Below are positions 9,589 to 20,800 of a DNA stretch of 64,000 nt, one piece after another. Under the pieces are notes generated by a model that had not been told where the DNA came from, ran no database searches, and worked only from the letters and a program-made list of their open reading frames with translations. Source of the DNA: Lucifuga dentata (Eukaryota; Chordata; Actinopteri; Ophidiiformes; Bythitidae); the NCBI GenBank assembly GCA_014773175.1, contig VXCM01001271.1, forward strand, positions 142,669 to 206,668. The letters run 5' to 3'. Each line of letters begins with the position of its first letter. Within the stretch, counting starts at the first letter, position 1. The translations under genes and the position numbers were made by a program.

Positions 9589-9960
9589 TTAGAAGAAGAC
9601 ACGTTTTGTCTCTGGGAAAAACATATGCATCTTCACACGTGGACACGTTTCCAGCTCCCTGTTGAAGATCTTTATGTCAGGAACTAAATGACATTTGTTT
9701 TCAGAGGAGTTGAAGCAGGCAGAATGTTCCAGAGTGTTTCCACGCCGTGCTGTCAGACTGCAGCCGATAATCCAAACGCACAGAGAGAACGGGAATATTT
9801 GTTTTGGCTTCCAACGTGTCAGGAAGAAAATTAGCTGTGTGTTAGGATAACAGCACATGTCACAGCGCTGCAGCAATGTAACGAGTGTTTGAAAGGATGT
9901 TGGAATCACATCGCGTGCTGTCAGCCCTCTGGCATTTAGGTAGCATGTAGTCAGGGTCAA
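9589..9960 (-). other. 123-codon ORF of unknown status
   Basis: The open frame runs on the minus strand in a unique, moderately GC-rich segment. The translation is rich in Cys and Thr and starts MTLTTCYLNARG. I recognise no domain, signal sequence or membrane segment, and no partner exon. It is more likely chance openness or decayed sequence than a gene. Confidence 0.2.
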
Positions 9961-10258
9961 AGGTCAAATACTTCCTTAAACCAATATTTCCTGCTATACC
10001 ACACACATGGACTCTTCATCTACACCTCTGACCCCAAAACCAAAAGACTGATGGGAGAAAAGTTTGGCTCAGTTGGTGGAAGAAGTATAACAAACATAAT
10101 GAAGTATCCATAGTACTGCGAGTGTTTTTCTCTTTTGTCTTTGGCTCGCCAGAAATCCAGAAATCTGTTACGGTATGTTAGAACCTGAAATAGTTCCTGT
10201 GTTCCCACAGTGGTTCTTGGAAAGGAAAGGGATTAAAACATCAAACATGGCAGCACCA

Positions 10259-10812
10259 TTAAAGGACCATTAAAGCAACTGTGCATGTTTGAGCCCAATA
10301 TATACAATCTATATATGTTAAATTACTGACAGCCATTTCCCAAAATATACTACTTTAGCGGTTTTCTTACTCTCCAGACTGCTTGGTTTCACTTCATTCC
10401 AGTACGCTATTAAAATCAAATTTTGGAGACTTGAAAGGTGCTTGAGAAACATAATCCATCACAGCGAACAAGGTGTCTATTAGGTTTTTTTTTTTTATTT
10501 GTTTTTGCCAAAATAATGTTATTTATCTGATCCAACATGGAGGTATTTCTCCAGGAAAGATCGTCCCAGGAGAAGACGGCTTTTACTGAGAAAGTAAAAT
10601 GTTATAAGTGTTAGAAGGAGAAACACTGAACTTTAAGGTGGGAGTTCCACCTGAACATTTGATTTTGAAATATCAGGGGATTTGAAAAAATAACAGGAAA
10701 ACTGAAATACGGTTTTATGTTTTGGAAATTGTTGTCAGTAATGTAACATGTATTCAAGTGGCATATATTTATTGGGGCTCAAACATGCACAATCACCGGT
10801 ACGGTCCTTTAA
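10259..10812 (+). mobile_element. TTAA element T1, full length
   Basis: 554 bp with TTAA at both borders (10259-10262, 10809-10812). It contains the family landmarks: TTGAGCCCAATATATACAAT near the start, CTTCATTCCAGTACGCTATT, GGAGAAGACGGCTTTTACTG, and the terminal CACCGGTACGGTCCTTTAA. The first TIR bases are degraded (CATTAAAGCAACTG). Confidence 0.9.
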
Positions 10813-11166
10813 AGTCACATTTGTCAAAGCTAAGTTATTTTGGATCAGTTAGAACAGTCAGAAAAGCCACAGATTTTTTTTTGTTTTTTTTCCAGGAACT
10901 AACATCAGGAATTATAGCACCTGTTGAAACTTTTTCAGGAACTTTCCTTTGTTTCACTCCAAGGAACCCGGGTTGCATTCAGTTCCACCAACAACGATTG
11001 CTTCTCAATTTTGTCTTCCTCAAAAATGCAATGATGCAAGATGGCCACCAAACCAAGTGAAATTCAGTTCCAAATTAAGTAAAGGAAAGGCGCTGCTGAT
11101 TTGCTCGGTTTTCCTCCCTTCCATTGTTTTGCCTAAAACGAAAGGTGCTAATGCACTGTAAAACAT
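10813..11166. other. No feature recognised
   Basis: Unique sequence. A 112-codon ORF that starts at 10722 begins inside the T1 element and is not credible. Confidence 0.5.
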
Positions 11167-11826
11167 TTGAAAACAGTTGCATGTGAGTGTAATTTGCAGG
11201 AGGCACGTTGGTATTTTGATTTCTGCTTGATCTCCTGGATTACGAGCGTCTTTACACGGCGGAGCATGTCGGCGAGGAAGACTGACTTCCGACCAACTCC
11301 ATCAGATAGTCGCAGTCAGATTCTGTGTCAGCGGAGTCTCGGGTTTCTTTTATCCGTCTGCGCAGGATGCAGGCAGGGCAGGAAAGCGGGTCTCCTACCA
11401 GTATCAAAGATGCTTCTGGCTCTCTGTCAAGGCGAAGACGTAATGAGATCTTTGCTGCGAGTCGCCCCAGAGACGTTCCCTTGCCAAATGTCTGAGGCCA
11501 GCCGCAGGTCAGCCTGGCTCGGTGATTTATGTTCTTCTTTATCAGACGTAATGACTGTTCTCACAATTAGCCCGAGACATGCTATCAGAGTCCAAATGAC
11601 CCACAGACGCAGCTGCCTCTTAATGACGGCAGGGCCACACCCGGGACTTTTTCCTTTTAATGGCCGGAAATCGCAGCTCGGGCCTCTGCAGCCGCAGCTC
11701 ATTACGCCACCTCACGAGAACAGCTCTCACCTCGTCACCGCCAAGCCTCGCCACCATCCTGCTGTGACCTTTAAGGATTTAAGGGGCTTGTACATTGACT
11801 TTCTTAGTACCTGTTGGTGTCAATGA
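11167..11826 (+). CDS. Unassigned 219-codon ORF in a GC-elevated unique block
   Basis: This is the longest open frame that is not low-complexity. It starts at ATG 11167 and ends at TGA 11824-11826. Compared with its AT-rich surroundings the segment is GC-elevated and has CpG sites. The protein is Arg-, Ser- and Pro-rich, with Cys-containing stretches such as CAGCRQGRKAG, and shows no domain I recognise. A 91-codon ORF lies antisense at 11427-11702, so openness may come from base composition alone. Alternatives are a conserved non-coding element, a single exon of a lineage-specific gene, or chance. No start context, splice site or poly-A signal decides it. Treat it as a hypothesis. Confidence 0.2.
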   Translation: MKTVACECNLQEARWYFDFCLISWITSVFTRRSMSARKTDFRPTPSDSRSQILCQRSLGFLLSVCAGCRQGRKAGLLPVSKMLLALCQGEDVMRSLLRVAPETFPCQMSEASRRSAWLGDLCSSLSDVMTVLTISPRHAIRVQMTHRRSCLLMTAGPHPGLFPFNGRKSQLGPLQPQLITPPHENSSHLVTAKPRHHPAVTFKDLRGLYIDFLSTCWCQ

Positions 11827-11983
11827 CAATCATTAAAAAAAAAAAGTATTTATGTCTCAGCGTAAATTCAGGTTCTACAAGAGTAACATTAACTTTATCT
11901 AATCATCATCAACCAAAACTTAGTGGTGTTCATCTCAAAAGGAGCAGTACTACTAAATTAGAGTTATTCTCAGTGGAGAAAAA

Positions 11984-12400
11984 GTACAAGTTCTGGATGC
12001 AGATTCACAAAAGTAAGAGTTAAGGAGTATAAACTCAAATATCAAAGTAAAAGTACGGTGAAGTGTGAAGATGAATAGGGTTAAATCTTTATGTTGGATG
12101 GAAATCTTGTAAATACTATTTTGGGGATTGTCATCTTTTCAGATATGTGAAGGAAGGAAGGAAGGAAGGAAGGAAATTATAAAAAGTCAGAAACAAGGAA
12201 GAAAAAAGAAGAAAAGTAGGAAACAGATCAAGTAGATATGAAAGAAGGAAACAAGTAAAGAACTAAGGAAGAAATGAGAAGAGATCAAAGAAGGAAACAA
12301 ATAGAGAATAAAGAAGGAAACAAGTAAAGCACAGAAGGAAGAGACAGAAGTAAAGTAGATAAAAAAGAGAAAGAAAGAAAGAAAGAAAGAAAAAAGAAAG
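11984..12400 (+). repeat. Compound purine-rich repeat, copy 1
   Basis: GTTCTGGATGCAGATTCACA, then AGTATAAACTCAAATATCAA, then GTTGGATGGAAATCTTGTA match 17874-17985 closely. A (GGAA)n tract (12151-12175) and further GGAAACA/GAAA-rich sequence follow, ending in (GAAA)n at 12367-12392. The same order, body then purine tail, is seen at 17740-18235. Confidence 0.7.
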
Positions 12401-13289
12401 AAAATATTTGGGTTTTTTTGATAAACAGCAAAACACACTAAATACGCTTGTTGTAAAGCCACATTTCTTTTCTTTTTACATAAACGACACATCAGTCTTG
12501 TTCAGTATAATAATTCAGCAGAAAAATAACATCTCAGATTCAAGCTGAATACCCAAGAGGAAAAACCTTTCAAAGGAAATATTAACGTTACAAAATAAAA
12601 ATCAAAACCTCAATCTGTATCTGTGGATGAAAGCAGATGAAAACATGCGGATGCATTTTTATGAAACAATTTAGAGCACAAAGAAATCCAATTTAAGTTT
12701 ACTGCAAATGTGAAACTTGATGTTGTGTGCCGGCATGCAGAAAACAATTTAATGAAGCCTTGTATAAAAATAAAAAAAAAAAAAAGAAAAATTAATAACA
12801 GCGTCAACTTTTTAATACTCCACAAACAAGCCAGCTTATTTGTTCAGGGATCTGAGTATTTCCTGTTTCATCTTTCCATTATAACGGTAATATTAGATTC
12901 TCATAAGTGCTTTTAAAAATTACAGGTGGCTTAATGTTTTTAATCAAAGCAGGTACAAAGGATTATGTTTCAAAATATGATATATATGCAGGATATTAAA
13001 GCAATTTTGTCAACCAGAGGGTTGAAGTTACCCAATACCCATTAAAATATAATTCAATTAGCTCAGAATTCTGCCATCGATCATTTTAAAGAGGCTGATG
13101 CCACATTTTTAAACATTCTGTTAGAACAAAGGGAGTAAATAAAATGGTTTAAAGGCTTTGTGACGCTCAGCTCTGTCGTTTCCTCTGAGCTCATTAACGT
13201 CCGTGTGCCTCGAGCTCCCAGCATGCATCACTGCATGTAGTCCACAGAGCCAAACTTCCTGTGGGAAGTGGGAGTATATTATAGGGTCT
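12401..13289. other. No gene recognised; AT-rich
   Basis: Unique AT-rich sequence with a short A run near 12772. The ORFs that overlap it are low-complexity Phe/Ser translations of the purine tract. Confidence 0.5.

Positions 13290-13333
<44 letters not shown>
13290..13333. repeat. (AC)n microsatellite
   Basis: An almost perfect CA repeat of about 21 units. Confidence 0.95.
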
Positions 13334-13335
<2 letters not shown>

Positions 13336-14539
13336 TATGCTTTGAGTCTCTGCGGTTCGACTTTTGCATCGTAAAATTTAATTTTAGATGCACGTTCGCT
13401 GTGATTTGCAGCTTTTTTTCTTCACTTGTCGATATAGATTTCTCTTAAAGCGACAGCGCGTGAACAGAGTGGAATGGTGGAAATCCTGCTCTCTGCTCAC
13501 GGGTCACGGTTTCTTTTTTCCTGCTGTGTCGCTCAACATTCAATTCTGCTCCCAAATTGTTCCAATATGATGAATTGCTGTAATGATTGTGATAAACTTT
13601 TGGTTTTCTAAAAATAGCTCTCAGTCCTCTAATAGGGACACAGGCTTCTGTGAAAGTTGTTTTATTGTGGCAAATTAATTCTCAAATTCTTGACTGTTTT
13701 AATTTAATTGTTATTCTCTTTTAGTTAAGAATGAGATTTTTGTGGACCTTTGTGTAGTTTGTGCTTACTCTGCACTGTTCTGCATGGATCTGTAACTTTT
13801 CATGCTTATACTGTAAACTTCTCAACTTCAGTGCAGAATAACAAGGATTTTCTGTGATTTTTTTTCTTATATTTGGCTTGTTGGTGAATCGGTACTGTTA
13901 CGAGTTAAAGTCAAGGTAATCAGCAACTCGTTACGGCTAAGTTTGTTGATACTAATATCAACAAATTAAACAGAAAGGAATTAACACCAGCACAGAGGAA
14001 ACGTATGGTGGCAATATGGACAGCCCTTTGGTCTTCTGGGTTTTTCCTCTCCATGGCTGGACTGGTCAGGTACAGCTCACCTGTTGCTAGCTTCTCTTGC
14101 AGTTCACAAAGTGTTATGTTCTAAATGTAGTGCCAGACACATACTGTATTTACAGTGTTTCCCAAAAAACAAAATTCCTACTGAGAAGACCATGTGGCAC
14201 ATTAATGAGCGCTGTCAGTCAAATCCAAACCTTCTCCAAAATTGGTCCAGAATGACTTGGCATTATAAATAATTGATCCCTCACAAACCGGAGTTACTTC
14301 CGAACGCTGCAGACCACTTGTCCCAAAGTATGAGCTCAATGGCAAACAAAATAGAAACATAAACACACACACCTGCAACACAGGGATGTTTAATAGTTCC
14401 TTCACCAATCCCACAAAGTACAGCGGCCAATCAGAAGATCCCACAGCCCCACTTCCTGTGACACCATGCGTGCCATGGGCCATGTTGCCCTCAGTGCACG
14501 ACACAAAACAAATAAATAAATAGCAGTACTTTCTATGGT
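13334..14539. other. No gene or element recognised
   Basis: Unique sequence of mixed composition. ORFs of 60-100 codons on both strands show no domain. Confidence 0.45.
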
Positions 14540-14566
14540 AGGCTCAGAACTTATCAATCTACCTCA
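14540..14566 (-). mobile_element. Isolated mariner terminal repeat
   Basis: GGCTCAGAACTTATCAATCT matches the right terminus of the mariner relics in this window. No body or opposite end is nearby. Confidence 0.6.
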
Positions 14567-15569
14567 TAGGGTTGTGGTTTAAGGTTAGCACCACAATACA
14601 AATACTAGCTTTAGGTTTTTTTTTTGTCTTACTCGGCCTCTGATAAAAATCCCACTGTGTCCATGTTGGATTTTAGCAATGTTCCATGGATATAAAATGT
14701 CTGGCTGTCTTTCCTGTGGGGACATTCCGTGTCCTCCTCTGACTCACAGCCTCGCCGCTCTCAGATTTCCACTGATTCAAGCCTGCATTAACCACAGAGC
14801 ACAAACTGCTCTTTTTAGACCGGCCAGGGCTTTGATGGGATGATTGGTTGTATGACGGTCGGACATGGGCGATGGTCATAACTCAGCAACGCGGCCGCAC
14901 GGCGAAACTCCTCCCGCAGCATTTAGCAGCTAATAATGATTGAGCAGACAGTCTCTGACATAGATAAACACAAACCTCCTTCTACAGAAAGGGAAGCTAC
15001 TAATTACATCATATCCAGGCAGAGACAGAGTCTGTTTCAACATGAGGGTAAATAAAGGCCCGCATATGTCTTCCATATGGCGGGCNGGGCCGAGCCTCGG
15101 GCTGCTGCTCTGCCCCTGGATGACGCGGAGAAAAAAACAGACGACGGCGAATCGAAGATGACAATTTCCAGCAGAGACGGGTTTGAGCTGGCTTTGATCA
15201 TTATGAGTAAAAAACGTTTTTTATTTATGAAAGAAAAAAAAAGCTGTTTGCCGATTTCATTTATGATCATCAAAGGCTGATCAGTAAACAAAATGCTGCA
15301 AAGACGCACAAGCCAAGTTTCATTATTTGGAATCTGTTTTCACTTTTTTTTTTTTTTAAGATGAAGATTTTCAGATTCACAGCAGCAGAACATTTACTTT
15401 AAGGACATATTATACTGATTTCCATGTTCTTATTTTCACTTATGGGCTTATTTTAATCCTCTGTAATGCTTTAAAGTGCAAAATACACAGTGATTCTGCA
15501 TCTAATTCTGCCCTCACTGGCTGCAGCATCACTGAGCACACTGATTAATAACATTTTAGAAACTGTTTC
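14567..15569. other. Unique block with a CpG-bearing core
   Basis: The part 14690-15190 is GC-elevated and includes GCAACGCGGCCGCACGGCGA near 14887, and an N at 15086 without flanking duplication. It is a candidate for conserved non-coding DNA. Beyond 15190 the sequence is AT-rich and a poly-T run lies at 15343-15358. Confidence 0.3.
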
Positions 15570-15950
15570 ATACTGGTGATCGAACGTGTTCGAACATCGA
15601 ACATGCCTCATATACAAGACGTATATTACTGACAATCATTTCCCAAAATATACGACCTTAGCGCTGAATTTCAGGGGTTTTTTTCTCTCACCTTCCAGAC
15701 TGCATTGATTTCAGTTTATTCAAATACAATATTAAAATTAACTTGTAGAGACTTGAAACACGCTTGAGATACGTAATCCATCACAGCAAACATTATGTTT
15801 ATTAGGTTTCTTGTCAAAGTAACTTTATTTAACTGATCCAACACAGAGCTGCACGGAAGATGATGTATGTCTCCACCAGGAAATATAGTCCCAGAGAAGA
15901 CGGCTTTTACCAAGAAATCAAACTGGCCTTGCCTTCTACAATCATGCATA
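15570..15950 (+). mobile_element. TTAA element T1, 5' two-thirds
   Basis: It begins at CATACTGGTGATCGAACGTG and runs through TTTCAGTTTATTCAAATACA, AACTGATCCAACACAGAGCT and CCTTGCCTTCTACAATCATG. At GCATA it stops abruptly and is replaced by an (AGAAT)n LINE tail. The remaining third was not found downstream. Confidence 0.85.
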
Positions 15951-16020
15951 GAATAGAATAGAATAGAATAGAATAGAACTTTATTGTCCACCATAGGTGG
16001 AAATTTGTCTTCGGCACACC
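15951..16020 (-). mobile_element. LINE 3' tail with (AGAAT)n
   Basis: Read on the minus strand it gives CCACCTATGGTGGACAATAA, then AGTTCTATTC.., that is, a polyadenylation-like AATAAA context followed by a (TTCTA)n tail. This is the usual 3' end of a fish non-LTR element. Its insertion point coincides with the truncation of the T1 copy. Confidence 0.65.
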
Positions 16021-16179
16021 GTTAAGAATCAGAACAAGCACACTTCATACATACGTTAATGATGACCAGACGAAAACACCAATGATGCTGGAGGTAGGGC
16101 GAATATGTTCATAATTGTCTGCTATTTCTCCTTGCCAAGAAAATTATGAAAGAAAAAAAATGATGTTTGTTTAGTTTAA

Positions 16180-16345
16180 CTTAAATTTAATTGATGCTTT
16201 CAGCCCTGCGATAGACTGGCAGTCTGTCCAGGGTGAACCCCGCCTTTCGCCTGGTGGCCTCTGGGATAGGCTCAGCTCCCCCATGACCCTCAACAGGACA
16301 AACGGGTACAGAAAATGGATGGATGCATGGATAATTAATATTTTA
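16180..16345 (+). mobile_element. SINE/L2-type 3' end with TGGA tail
   Basis: CCCTGCGATAGACTGGCAGT, CCAGGGTGAACCCCGCCTTT, CTGGGATAGGCTCAGCTCCC and AAAATGGATGGATGCATGGA are the conserved tail blocks shared by fish L2-like LINEs and the SINEs that use them. The 5' region is absent. Confidence 0.8.
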
Positions 16346-16982
16346 TTGTGCAGTGGCCATAGGCCAGCCCACCAATGGCTGCAGCCCACTGGGAAAAGCC
16401 CTGCCTCTCCCGATGACCAATCTGACCCTGTCCAGAACAATGCCAACAAGCTGAAATAAATAGAAGTCACCAAGCTGTCCATATCATAAGAAAAACTTAG
16501 TGAATTCCTGCTGGGTCATAGATCTGACAGTCTGATTATCTGATGATTTGAAAATCTTCATATGAAGATTTCAGCTGAGCAGGTTTTTCTGTCCTCACCT
16601 CAGGGTTCTGTGGATGTTGTTCAAAACAGCGGCTTTGTCTCATAGTGATGTTTTACATCACCATTCTTTATGATGTGTTGGTGCATAACAGGCACATTGC
16701 TTTGCTGCTGGACTTAGAGTTTTCTGTCCATTCCTCTTTGAATTCTTTGTTTTCCAGATCAACTTTCCTGTTTTTGCTAGCGCTAACTTTGAGAGCAACA
16801 TGTTGCGGCTGGTATTAGCTTACCTGACAGTGGCAACTGGAGGTCAGGTTAACATTAGCGCTGTGATTGGACCAAGTGAATGAACAGAAATGGGCTACGG
16901 GCACGCTCACACACAACAAGTGACAGTGTAGCCCCGCTGCAATGCACATTACATAGTGTACGCAGCTTAACACGGCATGTTG
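16346..16982. other. No gene recognised
   Basis: Unique sequence. Minus-strand ORF 16815-17132 is Ser/Cys/Phe-rich and crosses repeat sequence. Confidence 0.45.
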
Positions 16983-17098
16983 AGTCACACTAGCAGCACG
17001 TATCAAGGAAGAAATCAAGGAAGAAAAGAACAAAAGTGGGAAACAGATAAAGTAGATAAGAAAGCAGCTAACAGCATTTTCAGTCACACTAGCAGCAC
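16983..17098. repeat. Purine-rich filler flanked by 17-bp direct repeats
   Basis: AGTCACACTAGCAGCAC occurs at about 16984-17000 and again at about 17082-17098. Between them, AACAAAAGTGGGAAACAGAT and AAAGTAGATAAGAAA match the purine repeat at 18080-18120 almost exactly. This looks like an insertion with a target duplication or a repair filler copied from a nearby locus. Confidence 0.65.
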
Positions 17099-17129
17099 AG
17101 AGAAGTTGGTGAACACAAGGAAGCACAAA

Positions 17130-17202
17130 CATAACAGTCCGGTCCGGACTGATTTGCAGTGTGATCCGGATGCGGACCTTGGTCCGGACTTTGAGAAGCC
17201 CT
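17130..17202. mobile_element. hAT-like terminus
   Basis: GTCCGGACTTTGAGAAGCCCTG, read inverted, begins CAGGGCTTCTCAAAGTCC, a hAT-type end. Subterminal CCGGTCCGGACT and GATCCGGATGCGGAC motifs fit. The other end was not found. Confidence 0.5.
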
Positions 17203-17739
17203 GATCTAGAGCTGCTGTCACTCGCTCACCTGGTCACATGACTCACACACCTGTTGCCAATCCCTCTCATCAGCCCTGCAGGAAACACTGCTGTGCTTCC
17301 TCTTATTCAGATCCTCGTGAGTTTTCCGCAGCATCTTTCCATTATCCTGTTTCCGTTTCCTGTTTACCAATCTTAGGCCTGTTTTATGATTTTGAGATTT
17401 TCAGCCCTATTTTATTTTTATTTATTTATTTTTTATTTGTTTTTTGCCTCAATTCTCTTTTGCTCTGTTCACCAGTTTACCCAACTGCATCCAGTTTCTC
17501 TCTGACTGTTTTACTGGTTTTTATGATTATTATCTGTTTTTTATGATTTACTGGATGTTTGCCACATCTCCTGTTGTCTGTGACTTCATCCTGACTGCCT
17601 ACCTGATCTGACATATTAAAGACCAATTCATCCACATTTACCTGTCTGCCTGCCTGCAATTGAGTCCTCAGCCCGTAGCTGTCCCTGTCATAAAAATAAT
17701 GAAAATTGCTCTGTCTGCCGATGTTAAGAAATAAGTTTT
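17203..17739. other. No gene recognised
   Basis: T-rich unique sequence with ATTTATTT runs at 17415-17440. Confidence 0.45.
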
Positions 17740-18235
17740 TTAAAACTCCCTCTATGCTGCTGCTGGATCCAGATCAGTGCCAACTTTTAATGGGATCCTC
17801 TCTGGGTCACGCTCAACCCTTTTACCAAATTCTATCAAATCTTAACTTTTTGAGTAACCTTGCTAACAGACAGTTCTGGATCCAGATTCACAAAAGTAAA
17901 CATTAAGAAGTATAAACTCATATATCAAAGTGTGAAGTTGAATAGAGTTTAATGTTGATGTTGGATGGAAATCTTGTATTTCCTGCAATGGGGATCTTCA
18001 TCTGAGAAGATGAAGGAAGGAAGGAAATGGACAGTCAGAAACAAGGAAGAAAAAGGGAAAAAAGTAGGAATCAAGGAATAAAAGAACAAAAGTGGGAAAC
18101 AGATAAAGTAGATAAGAAAAAAGGGAACAAGCACAGAACAACTCTTACCAAATTTCATAAATCTTAACTTTTGAGTAATCCCACTAACAAACAAACAGAT
18201 ATTATGAAAACGTAACCTCCTTGGTGGAAGTAATC
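17740..18235 (+). repeat. Compound purine-rich repeat, copy 2, inside a LINE-like repeat
   Basis: CTGCTGGATCCAGATCAGTG and AACTTTTAATGGGATCC (17758-17800) belong to the repeat also seen at 4371. About 56 bases ending in TTTTGAGTAACCTTGCTAAC (17817-17873) recur at 18145-18201 and flank the body plus purine tail that matches 11984-12260. The outer copy ends with AACGTAACCTCCTTGGTGGA. The arrangement suggests a purine-tailed element inserted between, or captured by, duplicated outer sequence. Confidence 0.65.
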
Positions 18236-20299
18236 AGGAAAAATAACAACATTTGCAAAAATTACGTTAAAACTTTGCTAAGTTAATCTTCTGTAATGAA
18301 ATCTTCTGTAATGAAAAAGAAGCAGCTGGTGCTTCTGGGTCCTGAGCAGCCATTTTGTTTGCTTAACCTTTGCTCCAGCATCGCAGAGAAATGTAAATGT
18401 TTTTTCTACAAATATTCTAAATCATTTTAATCTTAAAATTGAACAGTTATAAGTCTGGAATGATTATCGTATTATTCGGCAGACATGTTTAGATACAGTA
18501 CATCATTGGTTTTCTTGCTTGCTTTGAAACCATTGATTCCTGTCGGCGAGGTGATGGCTCCTCGTTCTCACTTCACTCGCTCCTCCTATGGAAGGAAAAA
18601 TTGCCAACATTATCATCATCAAAGTGGGAGTAAATAACGTGAGCAGAATCTTTATTTTCTGTGGAATTTCCTGGCTTAAACCCTCTAAAAGTCCAGTTTT
18701 CATTAACAGTTCCTGCTCATAAATTCATGAATGACTTATCTGTAATATGTAGAAATAAGTGCAAAAAAAAAAAAAAAAAAANAAAAAAAAAAAAAAAAAA
18801 ATACAGAAAAAAGTGCTGATTCAGACATTTGAAGGTCATCTTACACAAACTAGAAACAATATCTCTCTTCTTTTTCTAAAAAATCTGTTTTTTATGTCAA
18901 ATTTTGAGTTGTTGGTGAAATCAAAGAAAATTATTTATCTCACACTGTTGTATCTCCATGGCCATAATTTGATGGATTTTTTTGTATGAATAAAGTTGTG
19001 CTGAAGTAAAAACTCCCATCATGCAGCGCTGGAAGCCTGAAACTGTCTCTGCTCTCAGTATGATGAAGCTCAGCGCTGTGGTTTGGAAATCCACCCACTC
19101 GTTTTTCTGATTTGTCTGCTCTGTAATGATTTTGACAGACCACCCAGGACAAAATATTTCCACCAGGCAGCAGCAACTGCAGGCATATTCAGGATGACAG
19201 TTGGTGAATGATTGAATCATAGTATTTTGATATGAAAATTTTACTTTTGAAATTTTGAATTTAATATGATTTTTGCATCATTCGTTGCTTTGTGAGCAGT
19301 CATTGTGATTTTCTGTTTTGTTACTGTAACTTATGTGAAAAGTCATTTCTTTATTTTTGGAGATGTGATATGTGAAATTTTTATCTTTTTGTGTTTTTCT
19401 AAATATGGTTTAATTTTATTTATTTATTTATTTTTTACTGTTTCTGAGGAAGTGGTTTGTGGAATATTTTTAGATTTGTGGATATGATTTCCAAATTTTA
19501 TTTATTTATTTATTTGATGTGTTTTATGAAACACTGTTTACTATTTTATTTTTGTTTTGTGAAATGTCACTTTTTGTTTTGTTGATTTGGTTAATAAAAG
19601 ATTGGTGTGTTTTCTGTAATTTTTTTTTTTTTTTGNATTTTTTTTTTTTTTTGGCTGTCGTATTTCCATAAAAGTAACCAACTGTAACCAACTATACCAC
19701 TTTACAGGTTTTCCTCTGTTTATAAAATGTAATTTATTCATTCTTGATAATATGATCTTCAAATATTGTTTGTCTTTCGTTAATCTAGTTTGAAAGTTTT
19801 GCACCTCGGGGTTGCCACATTTGAGCAAACTTGCAAAACAATAAACCTGCAATAAAGCTCATAAAAAAAAAAATCAAAGAACCTTCCTGTTTTTTTGTTT
19901 TTTTTCAGATCAGACCTGACTTTAACTCTAAATGCATCAGTCTCTCCAAAAAATCCAGAAGAGACTAATTTATTACATAGGAGGTTTGCACGTGTCACTG
20001 CAGCAGGTTGCTCTACAAATTGTCTGGATTTAGTCATAATTACTCATTTTAACCAGACAAAACATGAACGTTTGGAGTGGTGCTCCTGCTGGCTACTGAG
20101 CTTTTACTCACATTCCTGCTTAATCCCGTCACGTTTTGCTAACTAGCCAGATTTAAGCCAAGTCCACCGGGACCCGAGTCCAGACCCTCTGCAGGAGCCT
20201 GAGTGGCACATTAACCTGTAAACACGCCAAAACTTTTCCCCTTCTGGAAGTCTTTGCAGAGAGATCAGATCTGTCAGCGGGATCAGGAACAACTGAAAA
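18236..20299. other. No gene recognised; AT-rich with homopolymers
   Basis: It contains a poly-A run with N at 18782, ATTT/TTTA-rich sequence at 19420-19515 and a poly-T run with N at 19636. ORFs here are short and low-complexity. Confidence 0.5.
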
Positions 20300-20395
20300 C
20301 ACCATCGAGAGAAGAAGGAGGGAGAGAACAAAGGAGAGAGGAGGAAGAGAGAGGAGATGGGGGAGAGAGGAAAAGGGGAAAGGAGACCTGTACTG
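20300..20395. repeat. GA-rich purine tract
   Basis: An irregular GAGAGGAAGAGAGAGG-type tract of nearly pure purine. Its complementary ORF is low complexity. Confidence 0.75.
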
Positions 20396-20619
20396 GTGAT
20401 TCAAACTCTGCCACACTGTAAAAAATAATGTGTTTCTCCAGGTTTTAAAAAATGAGTTAATATTTTGTACTTATTATATCTTTCAAAAAATATTTTAGTA
20501 ATTATATTATAGTTCAATTTTGGGGCTTTTATTTATAGTTGGATTGGCCATAAAAACAAATTGGGAGTTTTTTTTTTCAACTTCGGTGCCTTTTTAAAGT
20601 CCTTAGTCACTGTAGTTTT

Positions 20620-20800
20620 CTGGAAAGTTCTTAAATAATTGAATAAAGTTCTTGATTCATTTAATTCTAGAAAATAAAAGGGAAAAAACTCTAAATTTAC
20701 TTAAAAACATAAACCGATTTTAGAGTAAATATACTGATTCTAGACAATTCTTAGCAAAATTTTTTAAGATATCAACAGTTCTTCACTTGATCCCTGAAAA
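20620..20800. repeat. AT-rich dispersed repeat with TTCTAGAAAA motifs, copy 2
   Basis: ATTTAATTCTAGAAAATAAA, ACTGATTCTAGACAATTC and CAGTTCTTCACTTGATCC match the vocabulary and order seen at 8970-9235. Confidence 0.5.

Noticed and set aside
9589..9960. 123-codon minus-strand ORF as a confirmed gene
   Set aside because: Kept only as an ORF of unknown status because there is no domain, codon bias or splice context to support it.
14202..14504. 100-codon minus-strand ORF with a hydrophobic middle
   Set aside because: No homologous family recognised, no partner exon, and length is within chance expectation for 64 kb.
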